Positions 24,901 through 31,033 of a DNA stretch of 40,992 nt are shown here, in pieces (the stretch's first letter is position 1; every line of letters begins with the position of its first letter). The DNA is taken from positions 1 through 40,992 of the IMG/VR virus record IMGVR_UViG_3300031963_000346; one strand, given 5' to 3'. Under the pieces are notes generated by a model. It was not told the origin of the DNA and did not search any database. It worked only from the letters and a program-made list of their open reading frames with translations. Source of the DNA: a virus. Both the position numbers and the translations under genes were made by a program.

Positions 24901-26771
24901 ACAGGTTCAACTGCGACAGGTTTTTTTTGACTCAACGCATCCTGAATAATTAGCTGATGATCCAAGCGGTTAACTTCACTTGGAGAAAGAACCGCCGACC
25001 TTCCAAATTCGGGGTGCGTGAACATCCATGCGCCATTGGATTTTACGGCTGGCATTCCGTTAAGGTTTGCCACCCCCTCCTTGGGGGCTGATTGAGTATT
25101 CTTATTACCCGGCCAAACCCTTTCGGTGGCCTCATCTAATGTCATCTGCTCCGGCTTAGTCGCGTCCCGAGTCGGAGCGACTACTTTTTCTTCGCCTTCT
25201 GCGGCAGCTTCCTTAGGCTGGGCGTTTCCTTCGCCCATTCCCGGCAGTTCCATTTCGGGTCTTTCTTCGCGAAGCAGGCTTTGACTTGTGATTTGCTCTT
25301 GAATGGCATTTTCTTGTGGGGTTGTGGGTTGAATTGGTGCCTCGCCAGCCAAAGGCTGCACTGGCATTTCTGGCGTTACTTCCGCCCCAGCCTCTTCAAT
25401 CTCTTCGACAGGCTGAACTGGTGGCTCAGATGGTGGCGGCGGCATGCTATCAACGATGGCTTCGTTCTGAGCGATGATGTCTGCTGCGGTGGCTGCGGTG
25501 AGGTCTGCATTTGGAACTTCTACGGTTGCATCGACAAGTTCTTTGGCGGTGGAGATGCCGGGATCAGTGGGTTTCCTCATTAGGCCACTAAGTCGTTGCT
25601 CAACATCTGATGGCACACCTTCTGGTTGCGGTCCTTGGATGTTGATAGCCTGACTTACGGCTGGCAACCAACTCACAACTCCATCTGGAGTAACCACTGG
25701 AATGCCGCCCTCGCTGGCGTTCTTTTGGCTTTCTTCAGGGGTTACTGGAGGAGTAGAATCAACCGGAGTAGCGTTGATTTCTGACTGCCATTGCTGCTGC
25801 TCTGGCGTTTGCTTATCAGGCGGAGTGCGCCCCAGTTTGTTGATGACGCCAAACATGGCACCTCCAACACCCTCCCACAAAGCAGCCTCGCCAACGCCTT
25901 CAAAAAGGCCGGGTGTTTCCACGCCCTGCGGAGCGGTAAGCTGGGTCGAGAGGTTGCTAAGAGCCTGCGTAGAGCCGCCTTCAAGAGCCTCTTGAGCGGC
26001 ACCCATGCGAATACCCGGAATAACCTTGCCAGCGGCATCATCCACACCACCAAGCAGACGGCGAGCAGCAGATGTTTCGAGGGCTGTGCCAAAACCAAAT
26101 CGTTCGGGTAGGACTTCGGATAGACCGCCACCAATGAGGTTTAGATAGGCTTCTGGACCTTCCATGCCAAGACGCTCGTTTTCCTGCGCCTTTTGAGCGG
26201 CACCCTGAGCGAACCCGGTTCCATACAGGGCGCTACTGGCTCCGCGTTGGATAGCCTGAGCAGTCAAAGCCTGACGGGCAGCCTGAGTCCCAGCAGCGGC
26301 AATTCTTTCAGCCGCCAAACCCTTACCCAGCGCGCCGCCAATGCCGCCAGTGGTGATGATGCCCCCGACATTGCCGAGGACGTTCATTCCCTTCATGGCG
26401 ATGTCGTCCTCATAGAGCGGATTAACCGGGGCAATGCTTTCGAGGCCTTCTTGTAGGGACTCGCCCGCACCCTGAATGGTTTCGCTGCCCAACAAAGCAC
26501 CAGCGCCAGTCACGGCACCCGGAACGATGCCAGCAAATCCGCGTCCGGCAGAGCCGAGCATGGAGGTGACGTAGCCTTGGCCGGTGTCGTCAGGGATCGA
26601 CATGAACTTCACAAAAGCAGCCTCGCGTGCCTCTTGATTCTGTAAAATCGGATTTTTATCCAACTCTGGAATGACGCTACGCTCGAAAAACCGGCGCTTG
26701 GCCTCAATCTTAGCCTCTTCCGGCAATGCCTGATATTTATCGGTTCGGGTGATGGCGTGCCATTTTTCCAT
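15957..26771 (-). CDS. Giant polyvalent virion protein, 3604 aa
   Basis: The start is the ATG at 26771 (MEKWHAIT), 8 bases after AAGGTGAT, a good ribosome-binding site. Order of parts: a Gly/Ala-rich, possibly membrane-active region (about 50-310); Pro/Glu-rich linkers to about 880; a metallopeptidase-like HESLVHFG motif near 1083; a region with GWTPRQVQAALW (about 1415); an ART-PolyVal-like domain (about 1870-2080; LPLVHHTF, ILNPVGIYG, EQIKSADPVTYDNNGN); coiled coils (about 2090-2900); and an LPD38-like hydrophobic part from WYSSVLSSMRTMTTIALG (about 2945) to 3400. Polyvalent proteins of this kind are packed in virions and ejected to protect incoming DNA or modify host targets. Domain names rest on recalled motifs. 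Confidence 0.85.
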   Translation of the reverse strand: MEKWHAITRTDKYQALPEEAKIEAKRRFFERSVIPELDKNPILQNQEAREAAFVKFMSIPDDTGQGYVTSMLGSAGRGFAGIVPGAVTGAGALLGSETIQGAGESLQEGLESIAPVNPLYEDDIAMKGMNVLGNVGGIITTGGIGGALGKGLAAERIAAAGTQAARQALTAQAIQRGASSALYGTGFAQGAAQKAQENERLGMEGPEAYLNLIGGGLSEVLPERFGFGTALETSAARRLLGGVDDAAGKVIPGIRMGAAQEALEGGSTQALSNLSTQLTAPQGVETPGLFEGVGEAALWEGVGGAMFGVINKLGRTPPDKQTPEQQQWQSEINATPVDSTPPVTPEESQKNASEGGIPVVTPDGVVSWLPAVSQAINIQGPQPEGVPSDVEQRLSGLMRKPTDPGISTAKELVDATVEVPNADLTAATAADIIAQNEAIVDSMPPPPSEPPVQPVEEIEEAGAEVTPEMPVQPLAGEAPIQPTTPQENAIQEQITSQSLLREERPEMELPGMGEGNAQPKEAAAEGEEKVVAPTRDATKPEQMTLDEATERVWPGNKNTQSAPKEGVANLNGMPAVKSNGAWMFTHPEFGRSAVLSPSEVNRLDHQLIIQDALSQKKPVAVEPVDWYDVPIPEGYVKQGDLYIFQPGATGEPVQAAPTQTPREAGAARYQEAIDSGLDTRTASGLGAAAELKSMFEEMRSRTPDQIKADRMQSYEEGLSKFPSGYTLHGSLIEGFIPNGGQKVALRRAKKGVEVIAGDPTWVPQGEKMPKQIKKGKVLAKYPSLEDFVDSVYGKPIATSQTTTVATQNETAAPLAEGAAVAGGAERQPSGGSIPEVAPSETQETQPSTKEKARQLLEQKTEKLKETAKNKVRAAADEYFNAPIKDDGYPDFEPLSKLPMQSHREMIIRSWEEANPELVRDARKKAADEARKVRADEKDDAAHQSATTFKKDYEEEEMKASKSKDERRRALDSITAKDKPLDERPEVTRQDVKFAQQMVQKEVPASALATVTTAEEFLANAALTKAFPDIADGLRAGRIEGVFISSGHVFLFPENIIARQSDIKAAEELGIPVSVAAARRVILHESLVHFGFAGLTDSEQNWLIDWAKRNSTEADIAEVLRKYPRESNEDQATHMLRAFEERLAAIIEKTGKWPTSSAWQELKAFLRRLWNRIMGVADAKPTDKELLNVLRMLQSGSERMLEKSFAKTGLGGNVRLAGGQSADANRFSLRMKATRKALTSAALEQDSWKDWYEEHQDTLDEFFGDHAQQFQDILSVTSQAASVKANVGLALKAFGQWHRGEEFIGFLPAVVKNLNRLRDNEQIQGQKISTYKRNNDGTVDEAVIDRHITRLLFGVDSPSAAQFSKAQNVLAQIASNIGWTPRQVQAALWAHSIYKSGKTPESYGAYLKKLDAKGTIAERIGELALRGVRGDSENRGRGRYSPAESGQPKPSYSTADEARLAELYQNLTPELPNPAVREAYDKLATNQTQVAISDLRNESGLSKEDFAQSLQTLFDNGQAVLSPASSIEQQEADAAEYGVFGHGGTPASFVTVMPETNPQYESRTPIILKAGASTSVGGVGMASISPSDNSERAQAIREGISKTNWNELSTAQRAQALEEFGLKSISSRYFFDAAILPVLLTNERTGENRPASVYVAEPSPAITIQFDASGLSNLLSGDAVTAFTAVYDIAQEEVIHTAQHLNAYAKWQDSGVMLPFENFEVGYYTSMLLEMVQSASKGMSNGDARVANIIVSAWNLYNPNNPSNDVNQIVEKLVQSNTAPAFTMEVGRQLIQFKRKDFTTETGWMRFVEAMKKYLSDALEALKTSLGLAQSGKAGELLQREIRDVESILDRLESNPNSIIPAKFSLADTSRDAEYLAAVEAGDSGNDNLIQLLKVSPQNERKAVFEAWVKRNPEAAAKAQRMVDEAAKAANYDTSLPLVHHTFRDFTVFKMGGYKQPYGVAGWSGKGVWMEPEKLYLAKKAKGKKPNIAHTHEYESKLAKEKYADTERRMKTLRLYAKILNPVGIYGASGTDFAQEQRDEHGFSRSFPLIITDKDLEILKAKQKDAAFTADENGNIEEVIVFSPEQIKSADPVTYDNNGNVIQPSQRFQPKSPDIRFSLNSAQEESENESAQKAEEKIKSIGKTVSDIQAKANKAPWQGREIPEDVALANHPQVNKDVQGKLQAVARDIVEAQIRAGIPYEEMANEVTKPSFIGRVTKGNQFLAEPMRQFLLMEVGLAIQLEAKNLAKDGKRLDADILLSLYRDVIQAKENKASFASAMLNTQKFIINDENYSSIYIGNNIETLQAEERRKTVGTNAPGLADEVKAVDAAKDQADKTVKDAVEDIQERSDEEFAMEAMDAEAKGLWAKAKQLISLIGENVRELAKRGIKGFKASQAAESKTDKFKGVSDEQLKENVRAAQAELKAVLKKLLGVEETAPTKGTRKPKKTPAQILAIRTALFNSMAKEGLPVDLETAVAGIAPVRRTMWDTMVERIAKGVGSKVESIERKPEDKQLLNDLTNQLTRVLRDSVQGEKKEAQKESLGLRALRAFGYVTSNDQLVREAWETARENAVEVLADVKRAELGLPKLTEQLSALESDLAEFTARKEGGSIAQQKAADAKIEATQEQIKDVKARIAAIEKQIKALRPEFVKRRDELMSEVPRQFFATSQARSIIREALEDKYDNTKDLLDNVEEARQHVIDRLNEAVDKEGNVDPARWDRDSSFIKRAFDDMVADMRESLAKAEAKRIAAAREKLFSATEEEQIRIIQRKLNDLRPEEGGIKIPWDKLAQIRISEQKTLESQMFEMLKADPAFAGLPDSDLAKLSKIVSKVWQKKRETVIAKELKRIEARNDWSKKAKEAIKEHHPKIMRLINARLFDDNALYALIAEEYGFKELTPEQQARAIAITEKFMDPKTPRYVRAALQKEFKDIMMEVRGPTLLQTLNAVWYSSVLSSMRTMTTIALGVLNNGLTFIGEAVATIIANPTNPSKWIPILDSIDAIAKNLGPAAVDMWKYLKTGDSVYLDFNILNDPFYADQIKKGVALDGVDVGERMYRTAKNPVTKAIGWHVMVITRLLRVLDGFNTRLGKVSSMPFMYRRLTDEYDSSVVRALTDPAHYREKLIQDGVDPNSPALSALAMHAMHEDWDSQKGLLSNLEQNTNYNAAWSAMTGDPKGAGGVLYGSVKMIERFMGTVADTFEKAIDQRLEMMGKQGVEKDPLEDFIVRRLGKPSSYFLNYLASNLLPGFGLGFVRVVGNSLNQAISLIPGLGLLRVMENQDPRQKVAHRALLMRNQAFGIIGLMVMVKALKDIEDEPDDEKRGWFIEGNWEGLTPQQKAALFASGAQPNSIGYYKNGKRINIRYSEWPLASIFSLTGNLSDNSKYRPESWQTASAGSKAAKAVYYMWSSAFTMPAISQAMENLGAPRGSEDPFEAAERRIPKALASFAGGYIPRSIKDLDMWMQSETNRYKGWESLAKEIPFVRRAVGTEYLDVFGKQLETDRAPWSRVFTEGPDDPAYQLLGRLSAKGVWLSPPNPNGKLVGEGSKRREMTPDEGVMYQKEVGKGYRQLVLRYGNRLLQMPEERAKKFASQKAEEVREKATAKIDRIVR

Positions 26772-26785
26772 AATCAACCATCACC

Positions 26786-28174
26786 TTATTTCAGGACATC
26801 TTCAATCGCATTATTCATCTCGGCGCTAATTGCCGACTGATTTGGTGCCACCGTAACATTTGCACGGTTCAAATAGTTCTTTGCCCACACCTTGAGCAGT
26901 TCGTCGTAAGGGACGCGCTGGTCGCCAATGAGGCCAAAAAGACGCTTTCTGCCGGTTCCGGGTTCCACAAATGCCTCACTCTTGATCGGTTTCCCAATCT
27001 TCGACAGGACATCTTCAGCAACGGAAATGGTCTGATTGACCCCGCTTTCATCGTAGGCAACCTTCGGATTTGGGTCTGGAATGCGCTCGCCATCAACAAT
27101 AGCTTTAGCGATACGGCGCAACTTGGCGTAGTTTGTTCCTTCGTAGTTGCCGGGGAAGGCTTTCTCCAAGGACTTTTCTAGGTCCGTTTGGGCCTTGTTC
27201 CAAATCTCCTCCTTGGCGGCAATAGCCTCAGATTCTTCCTTGGTCTTTTTGATGGTTTTCTCGATTTCTCCGAGTGGAACGGCATCCAAGTTAATAGTCT
27301 GCTCAACCGGCAAAGGCTTAGGTTTCTCCCGAGTTTCCTGCGTTGTGAGAACGGGAGCTGGGGCTATGCTGGCGGCGGTCGTCTTAGACTGCGGGAACAG
27401 CGCACGGTCCACTTCGCTCAGATAGGCGTCTCGATACTTATTGCGCCTGTCTAATAGTGCTTGGTAAGCTGGATTCGGCACGTCTTTCCCGTCAACCGTC
27501 GTGTAATTCTCGCCCGCATCCGCCATGGCCTTGATGTCGTCGTTCAGTAGCTCGATGGCTGATTTAATAGCGGCTGTGTTTCCCCTACTCTCGCTACCGT
27601 TACCCGTGCCACCGCCACCACCCCTGCCCAACTGATACTTCGCGGCACTCACGGCCAATGGACCTTGGCGGGCAATGCGTTGGGCTTCCGCGAGGTCTGT
27701 CATTCCGGCCTCCGCGAGGTCTGCGGCCATGCCCATTTCATCCTGACTACGCTTTGCTGCTGCACTCTGGCGGCTATTGAACACGCGATCATTGTCATCC
27801 ACGATGCTCTGGACGCGAGAATCGAGCATGGCAGACGGGAAGCGTTGCTGGATTTGGCGGCGCTGCTCTACGTAATCATCGGACTCTGGCGTCAGCCCAG
27901 CCAAAGCGGACACCGCCTGCTCCGCCTGTTTCGCGGCCTCTTGCTCCATGCGCAGACGGTTCGCATTGTTGAAGATGGTGTTATACTCGTTCTGAATGGC
28001 CTGAGTGCGGGCCAGTGGGCGCTGTTGACGCAGTGCCGTGATCTGGTCCTGAAAGGCGAGCTGATTTTGCACCGCAGGGTCGGCCAAAGCGCGAGTCTGC
28101 TGAAAAAGCGGTTGGGCTGGCGCTTCTTGGATGCCGAAGTAATCGGCAGGAGTGCGGAGAAAGGTGACGGACAT
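26786..28174 (-). CDS. Internal virion-like protein, 462 aa
   Basis: Helical, Gln/Ala-rich N-terminal half (PLFQQTRALADPAVQNQLAF...), a Gly-rich hinge (GRGGGGGTGNGSES near 190) and a coiled-coil middle (IEKTIKKTKEESEAIAAKEE). The composition and its position just before the giant protein suggest an internal, ejected virion protein. No enzyme motif seen. Confidence 0.6.
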   Translation of the reverse strand: MSVTFLRTPADYFGIQEAPAQPLFQQTRALADPAVQNQLAFQDQITALRQQRPLARTQAIQNEYNTIFNNANRLRMEQEAAKQAEQAVSALAGLTPESDDYVEQRRQIQQRFPSAMLDSRVQSIVDDNDRVFNSRQSAAAKRSQDEMGMAADLAEAGMTDLAEAQRIARQGPLAVSAAKYQLGRGGGGGTGNGSESRGNTAAIKSAIELLNDDIKAMADAGENYTTVDGKDVPNPAYQALLDRRNKYRDAYLSEVDRALFPQSKTTAASIAPAPVLTTQETREKPKPLPVEQTINLDAVPLGEIEKTIKKTKEESEAIAAKEEIWNKAQTDLEKSLEKAFPGNYEGTNYAKLRRIAKAIVDGERIPDPNPKVAYDESGVNQTISVAEDVLSKIGKPIKSEAFVEPGTGRKRLFGLIGDQRVPYDELLKVWAKNYLNRANVTVAPNQSAISAEMNNAIEDVLK

Positions 28175-28177
28175 AAA

Positions 28178-28771
28178 TCAGGCTTTTTTGCGGTTCATGG
28201 CATCGAAGATGAGCGCCTTCTGCTTCTCGGGACTCATCTTGTCGGAGTCCTCGAAAGCAATACCACGGAACTTTTCGCGGCCCAGCTCGTCCTTTTTGCC
28301 GGTGGGTAGAGCGGCAGCGAACTTGTTGCTCTTGCCTTGGCTCGCAGCGGTTTCGGCGAAGTATTGAGCGGCTGGCTTACCCTCGATGATTGTCGGCTTC
28401 TTCGGGCCTTCTTTTCGAGTGCCCGACCCAAACAAGCCCATCACAATCTTCTCGCCGGATGGGTAATTGACGATCTTGCCACCAGTAGGGCGCTGCTGGA
28501 CGGTTTGCACATCTGCCGTCTTGGGCAGCGGCAATCCAGCCCTAGATGCAGCCGAACGAGCGAGGTCGTCCACGATCTTTGGTTGAGCCGGGACGTAGGG
28601 AATGCGCCCTTGTTCCTCCATCTCACGGCGGCGTCCAGCAACAGCGGCAGTGGCTTTTTGAGCCTTTGTGGCAGACATACGAACCAAATCACCCAACAGG
28701 TCGCTCGAAAACTCTGCTGGCTGGTCTGGATTGGTGCGGAAAGACGGAGGAATGAACAGGGTCGTTGCCAT
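28178..28771 (-). CDS. Virion-operon protein, 197 aa
   Basis: Ala/Lys/Pro-rich, low-complexity protein starting MATTLFIPPSFRTNPDQPAEF. Separated by 2-3 bases from both neighbours, so part of the structural operon. Probably a small internal or scaffold-like virion protein (inference from context). Confidence 0.6.
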   Translation of the reverse strand: MATTLFIPPSFRTNPDQPAEFSSDLLGDLVRMSATKAQKATAAVAGRRREMEEQGRIPYVPAQPKIVDDLARSAASRAGLPLPKTADVQTVQQRPTGGKIVNYPSGEKIVMGLFGSGTRKEGPKKPTIIEGKPAAQYFAETAASQGKSNKFAAALPTGKKDELGREKFRGIAFEDSDKMSPEKQKALIFDAMNRKKA

Positions 28772-28773
28772 AA

Positions 28774-29334
28774 TTAGCGGTTCTGATTGGAGTTGTTGAA
28801 TAATCCACCCATGACGCGAAATGGGGCGGTAGCCATCCCAAACATTGAACGAGGCATCCTGAAGCCGGAGAGGGCTGGATTTTTGTTGCCCATGAACGAG
28901 TTCGCAACTGCATTAGCTCCTGCGGTTGAGGTATTACCAAGGTAGCCGCCCTGCGGAGGAATGCCGGTTGTAGGAGCGGGCGGAGCGCCTACTTCTTGAG
29001 ACTGAGCGGAGAGGGTGTCTAGCTCATCACTCTGCGGCATGAGATTGTTGCGAATCATCCCAAGCTGAAGGCGCTGCATCGGGTCACGGGTGCGTCGAAA
29101 GGCCTGTTCCGCTAGACGAGTTGGGTCCATTGAGGATCGCCCCACCTTTGTAGCCGGACGCTGGGAAATAGCCAAAGAACCGGGGTCTGCGATCTGGCGG
29201 GTTTTGAAGGATGCGCTACCCGGACCTTGATCGCGGTTTTTATTTAGCATGTCGAGCTGTGAAGGCTGTGAAGCGCCTTTCTGCCAACGCTGAAGGCTGC
29301 TGCCATAAAAGTTCATGGGAGACGAGGTAGCCAT
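28774..29334 (-). CDS. Virion-operon protein, 186 aa
   Basis: Disordered, Pro/Gly/Asn-rich protein (PAPTTGIPPQGGYLGN) with a basic Met-rich end. Tightly packed in the operon. Likely a minor structural or internal protein; no family recognised. Confidence 0.6.
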   Translation of the reverse strand: MATSSPMNFYGSSLQRWQKGASQPSQLDMLNKNRDQGPGSASFKTRQIADPGSLAISQRPATKVGRSSMDPTRLAEQAFRRTRDPMQRLQLGMIRNNLMPQSDELDTLSAQSQEVGAPPAPTTGIPPQGGYLGNTSTAGANAVANSFMGNKNPALSGFRMPRSMFGMATAPFRVMGGLFNNSNQNR

Positions 29335-29337
29335 AGA

Positions 29338-30297
29338 TCAATGAGTCTGGAGAGTTGAGCCTGCGGATTGAGGGAAGTGGAAAGGCATCGTCGGGCGAAT
29401 TGCGCCTCGATTCTGCTTTAGCCCTTGATTCAGGATTTCGTAGCACTTGGCCCAGCGTTGGTCGGCCTGAGCCTCTTCGTAAGCGCCTTGGTCCTCTAGG
29501 CGAACGGCAATCAGGGCATGCTTCAAAGCTCCAATGTTGTCCGGCCAGATGAGGTCGGTTTCAGCCACGGCGGGCACGAAACGGCGCTTACAGATGCAGC
29601 GTAGCCACGGTTTGCCATCCTCGCGAGCAACCATCGTTCCAGTCTTGTAGCGGCGGTAAATCGGGTTCGTCTCGCTAGGCTCGTAAACCGAAAGAACGGT
29701 TGGGGTGCCGCTTGTCACCGAGGAAATGGTGACTGTGCCTTTGGTGCGAGGCTTGACGATCTGCGTGATGAAGATGTTGTCCGTTCCGGTGACGGTTGGA
29801 TTAGCCAAAGTCAGGTTCTTTCCGGCTAGTCCATCGCTGTCGAAAAGCTCGTCGCCGTCTGAGTCGTAACCGTAAATGCGGCAAATCAGGCCAGCGTCCT
29901 CCGCATTTGAGATAGTCAGACGGATAAGCCCTGCTTCCTCTTGGACCTCCTGAGTGCATACGTCCGACTGGTCAATAATGGTCTTGAGGTCGATGTCGGT
30001 GTCATCAAAATACCCCGGTCCCGAGGTCATGAACTCAATCATCCGGGGGTAAACTCCGGTAGGGTAATTGACTCGGGTGACGCCAATAATGGACTCCCAG
30101 CGGCGAGGAAGGGTGATGTAGCCAGTTGGAGCTTGAAAATCGACCCTTCCGTAAGAGTTCTTCCAGTTTCCTGAGTTGATAATGCGCTCACACGCTTGGT
30201 TCAAATACGGCAAAAACTGCCCCGTCGTAGGGTCGGACGGGTCAACTTGCGCATAAAGTGCGGCTCTCGCGTCCGCTACGGTGAGTCCAGTGCTCAT
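29338..30297 (-). CDS. Putative head-tail adaptor / neck protein, 319 aa
   Basis: The N-terminus LPYLNQACERIINSGNWKNSYGRVDF...YITLPRRWESIIGV and the C-terminal segment GALKHALIAVRLEDQGAYEEAQADQRWAKCYEIL resemble podovirus-type connector or adaptor proteins placed near the terminase. A central beta-rich insert (about 110-220) is visible. First gene of the - strand virion operon and preceded by a leaderless-type promoter. Confidence 0.6.
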   Translation of the reverse strand: MSTGLTVADARAALYAQVDPSDPTTGQFLPYLNQACERIINSGNWKNSYGRVDFQAPTGYITLPRRWESIIGVTRVNYPTGVYPRMIEFMTSGPGYFDDTDIDLKTIIDQSDVCTQEVQEEAGLIRLTISNAEDAGLICRIYGYDSDGDELFDSDGLAGKNLTLANPTVTGTDNIFITQIVKPRTKGTVTISSVTSGTPTVLSVYEPSETNPIYRRYKTGTMVAREDGKPWLRCICKRRFVPAVAETDLIWPDNIGALKHALIAVRLEDQGAYEEAQADQRWAKCYEILNQGLKQNRGAIRPTMPFHFPQSAGSTLQTH

Positions 30298-30305
30298 TTG
30301 GCGCG

Positions 30306-30333
30306 ATTCTAATGCTTAGAATCAGGCTGGCAA
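30306..30333 (-). promoter_or_regulatory. Late operon promoter TTGCCA-N16-TAGAAT
   Basis: On the - strand, TTGCCA (30333-30328), 16 bases, TAGAAT (30311-30306), and 8 bases to the ATG at 30297. The -10 lies inside a 7-bp inverted repeat (30305-30311 with 30317-30323), which may be an operator. Confidence 0.6.
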
Positions 30334-30356
30334 GAGCGATTTACCAATGGCGACAA

Positions 30357-30650
30357 TCAAGCATGTTGGCTCGTCGGCTTTTGACCTTTTGGCAACGCGT
30401 ACCAAACATGAAGCTGGGCCTCGTATAACACGGTCATCGTAGCAACATCTACGATCTGGCCCCAAGGTTCCGCGTATCCTCTATTCTCCAGCGACCACTC
30501 ATCGGCCTTGGTTGCGTATAGTTGCTTGAGTTCATCCAGCGTCCCAAAAGCGCGGAAATCACATGCGCCCCCATCGGGATAACATGAATGTCCGGCAAAA
30601 AGAGCGTATTTGGGAGAAAAAAGACGAATAATGCGCTGAATTATGCTCAT
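30357..30650 (-). CDS. Hypothetical protein, 97 aa
   Basis: The start is taken at 30650 (MSIIQRIIRLFSPKYALFAGHSCYPDGGACDF), because the longer frame upstream overlaps the next gene by 86 bases in another frame. Small alpha/beta protein of unknown function. Confidence 0.6.
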   Translation of the reverse strand: MSIIQRIIRLFSPKYALFAGHSCYPDGGACDFRAFGTLDELKQLYATKADEWSLENRGYAEPWGQIVDVATMTVLYEAQLHVWYALPKGQKPTSQHA

Positions 30651-30696
30651 AGAAATGAGAGGGCAATCGGGAATTTTGGGGTTTAACACTAACTGG

Positions 30697-30936
30697 TCAG
30701 ACGTAGCACGACCACCCCTCTTTGGGGTTGTAGTTGGCAAATGTTGACCCTTCTCTTCCCGAATCCTCCTGAAACCAGCCAAGCTTTACAAGTCGGTTCA
30801 CATCCTCTTCTGAAGCGGGCAAATCCGTCGAGTATGCGTAAATTTGATCGTGTTCAGCACCAGTGTTGTAGCCATTAGGCTTGGTGCGATACTTTTCGAG
30901 GATAGTAAGGCCTTCGATGATGGATTGTGTTGTCAT
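30697..30936 (-). CDS. Conserved small phage protein, 79 aa
   Basis: 79 residues with LEKYRTKPNGYNTGAEHDQIYAYSTDLPASEEDVNRLVKLGW and the C-terminal YNPKEGWSCYV. The pattern recalls small phage and bacterial proteins of unknown function. Its start overlaps the stop of an 8-codon leader ORF. Confidence 0.65.
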   Translation of the reverse strand: MTTQSIIEGLTILEKYRTKPNGYNTGAEHDQIYAYSTDLPASEEDVNRLVKLGWFQEDSGREGSTFANYNPKEGWSCYV

Positions 30937-30959
30937 AGTTGAGTATTGGCTTGCTTCAT
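30933..30959 (-). CDS. 8-aa leader peptide ORF
   Basis: ATG at 30959 encodes MKQANTQL and stops at 30933-30935, overlapping the next ATG (ATGA). The ATG lies 7 bases after a -10 hexamer, so a leaderless mRNA would be read here first and translation would pass to the 79-aa gene by coupling. Confidence 0.4.
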   Translation of the reverse strand: MKQANTQL

Positions 30960-30966
30960 ATCCTCA

Positions 30967-30995
30967 ACCTTACACCAATCCATCCACCAAATCAA
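30967..30995 (-). promoter_or_regulatory. Promoter TTGATT-N17-TAAGGT
   Basis: On the - strand, TTGATT (30995-30990), exactly 17 bases, TAAGGT (30972-30967), and 7 bases to an ATG. Back to back with the terminase promoter (30999-31026). Confidence 0.65.
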
Positions 30996-30998
30996 GCG

Positions 30999-31026
30999 TT
31001 GCCTTACGTTAATTCGCGCATACGAT
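30999..31026 (+). promoter_or_regulatory. Putative terminase promoter TTGCCT-N16-TACGAT
   Basis: TTGCCT at 30999-31004, 16 bases, TACGAT at 31021-31026, and 7 bases to the terminase ATG. Same short -10 to ATG distance as the other promoters. Confidence 0.5.
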
Positions 31027-31033
31027 CCCGAGA

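Noticed and set aside
26775-26777. TTG start two codons upstream for the giant protein
   Set aside because: ATG at 26771 is better placed 8 bases after AAGGTGAT; no reason to prefer TTG.
26783-26788. TAAGGT promoter before the giant gene
   Set aside because: No -35; TAAGGTGAT here is a ribosome-binding sequence within the operon.
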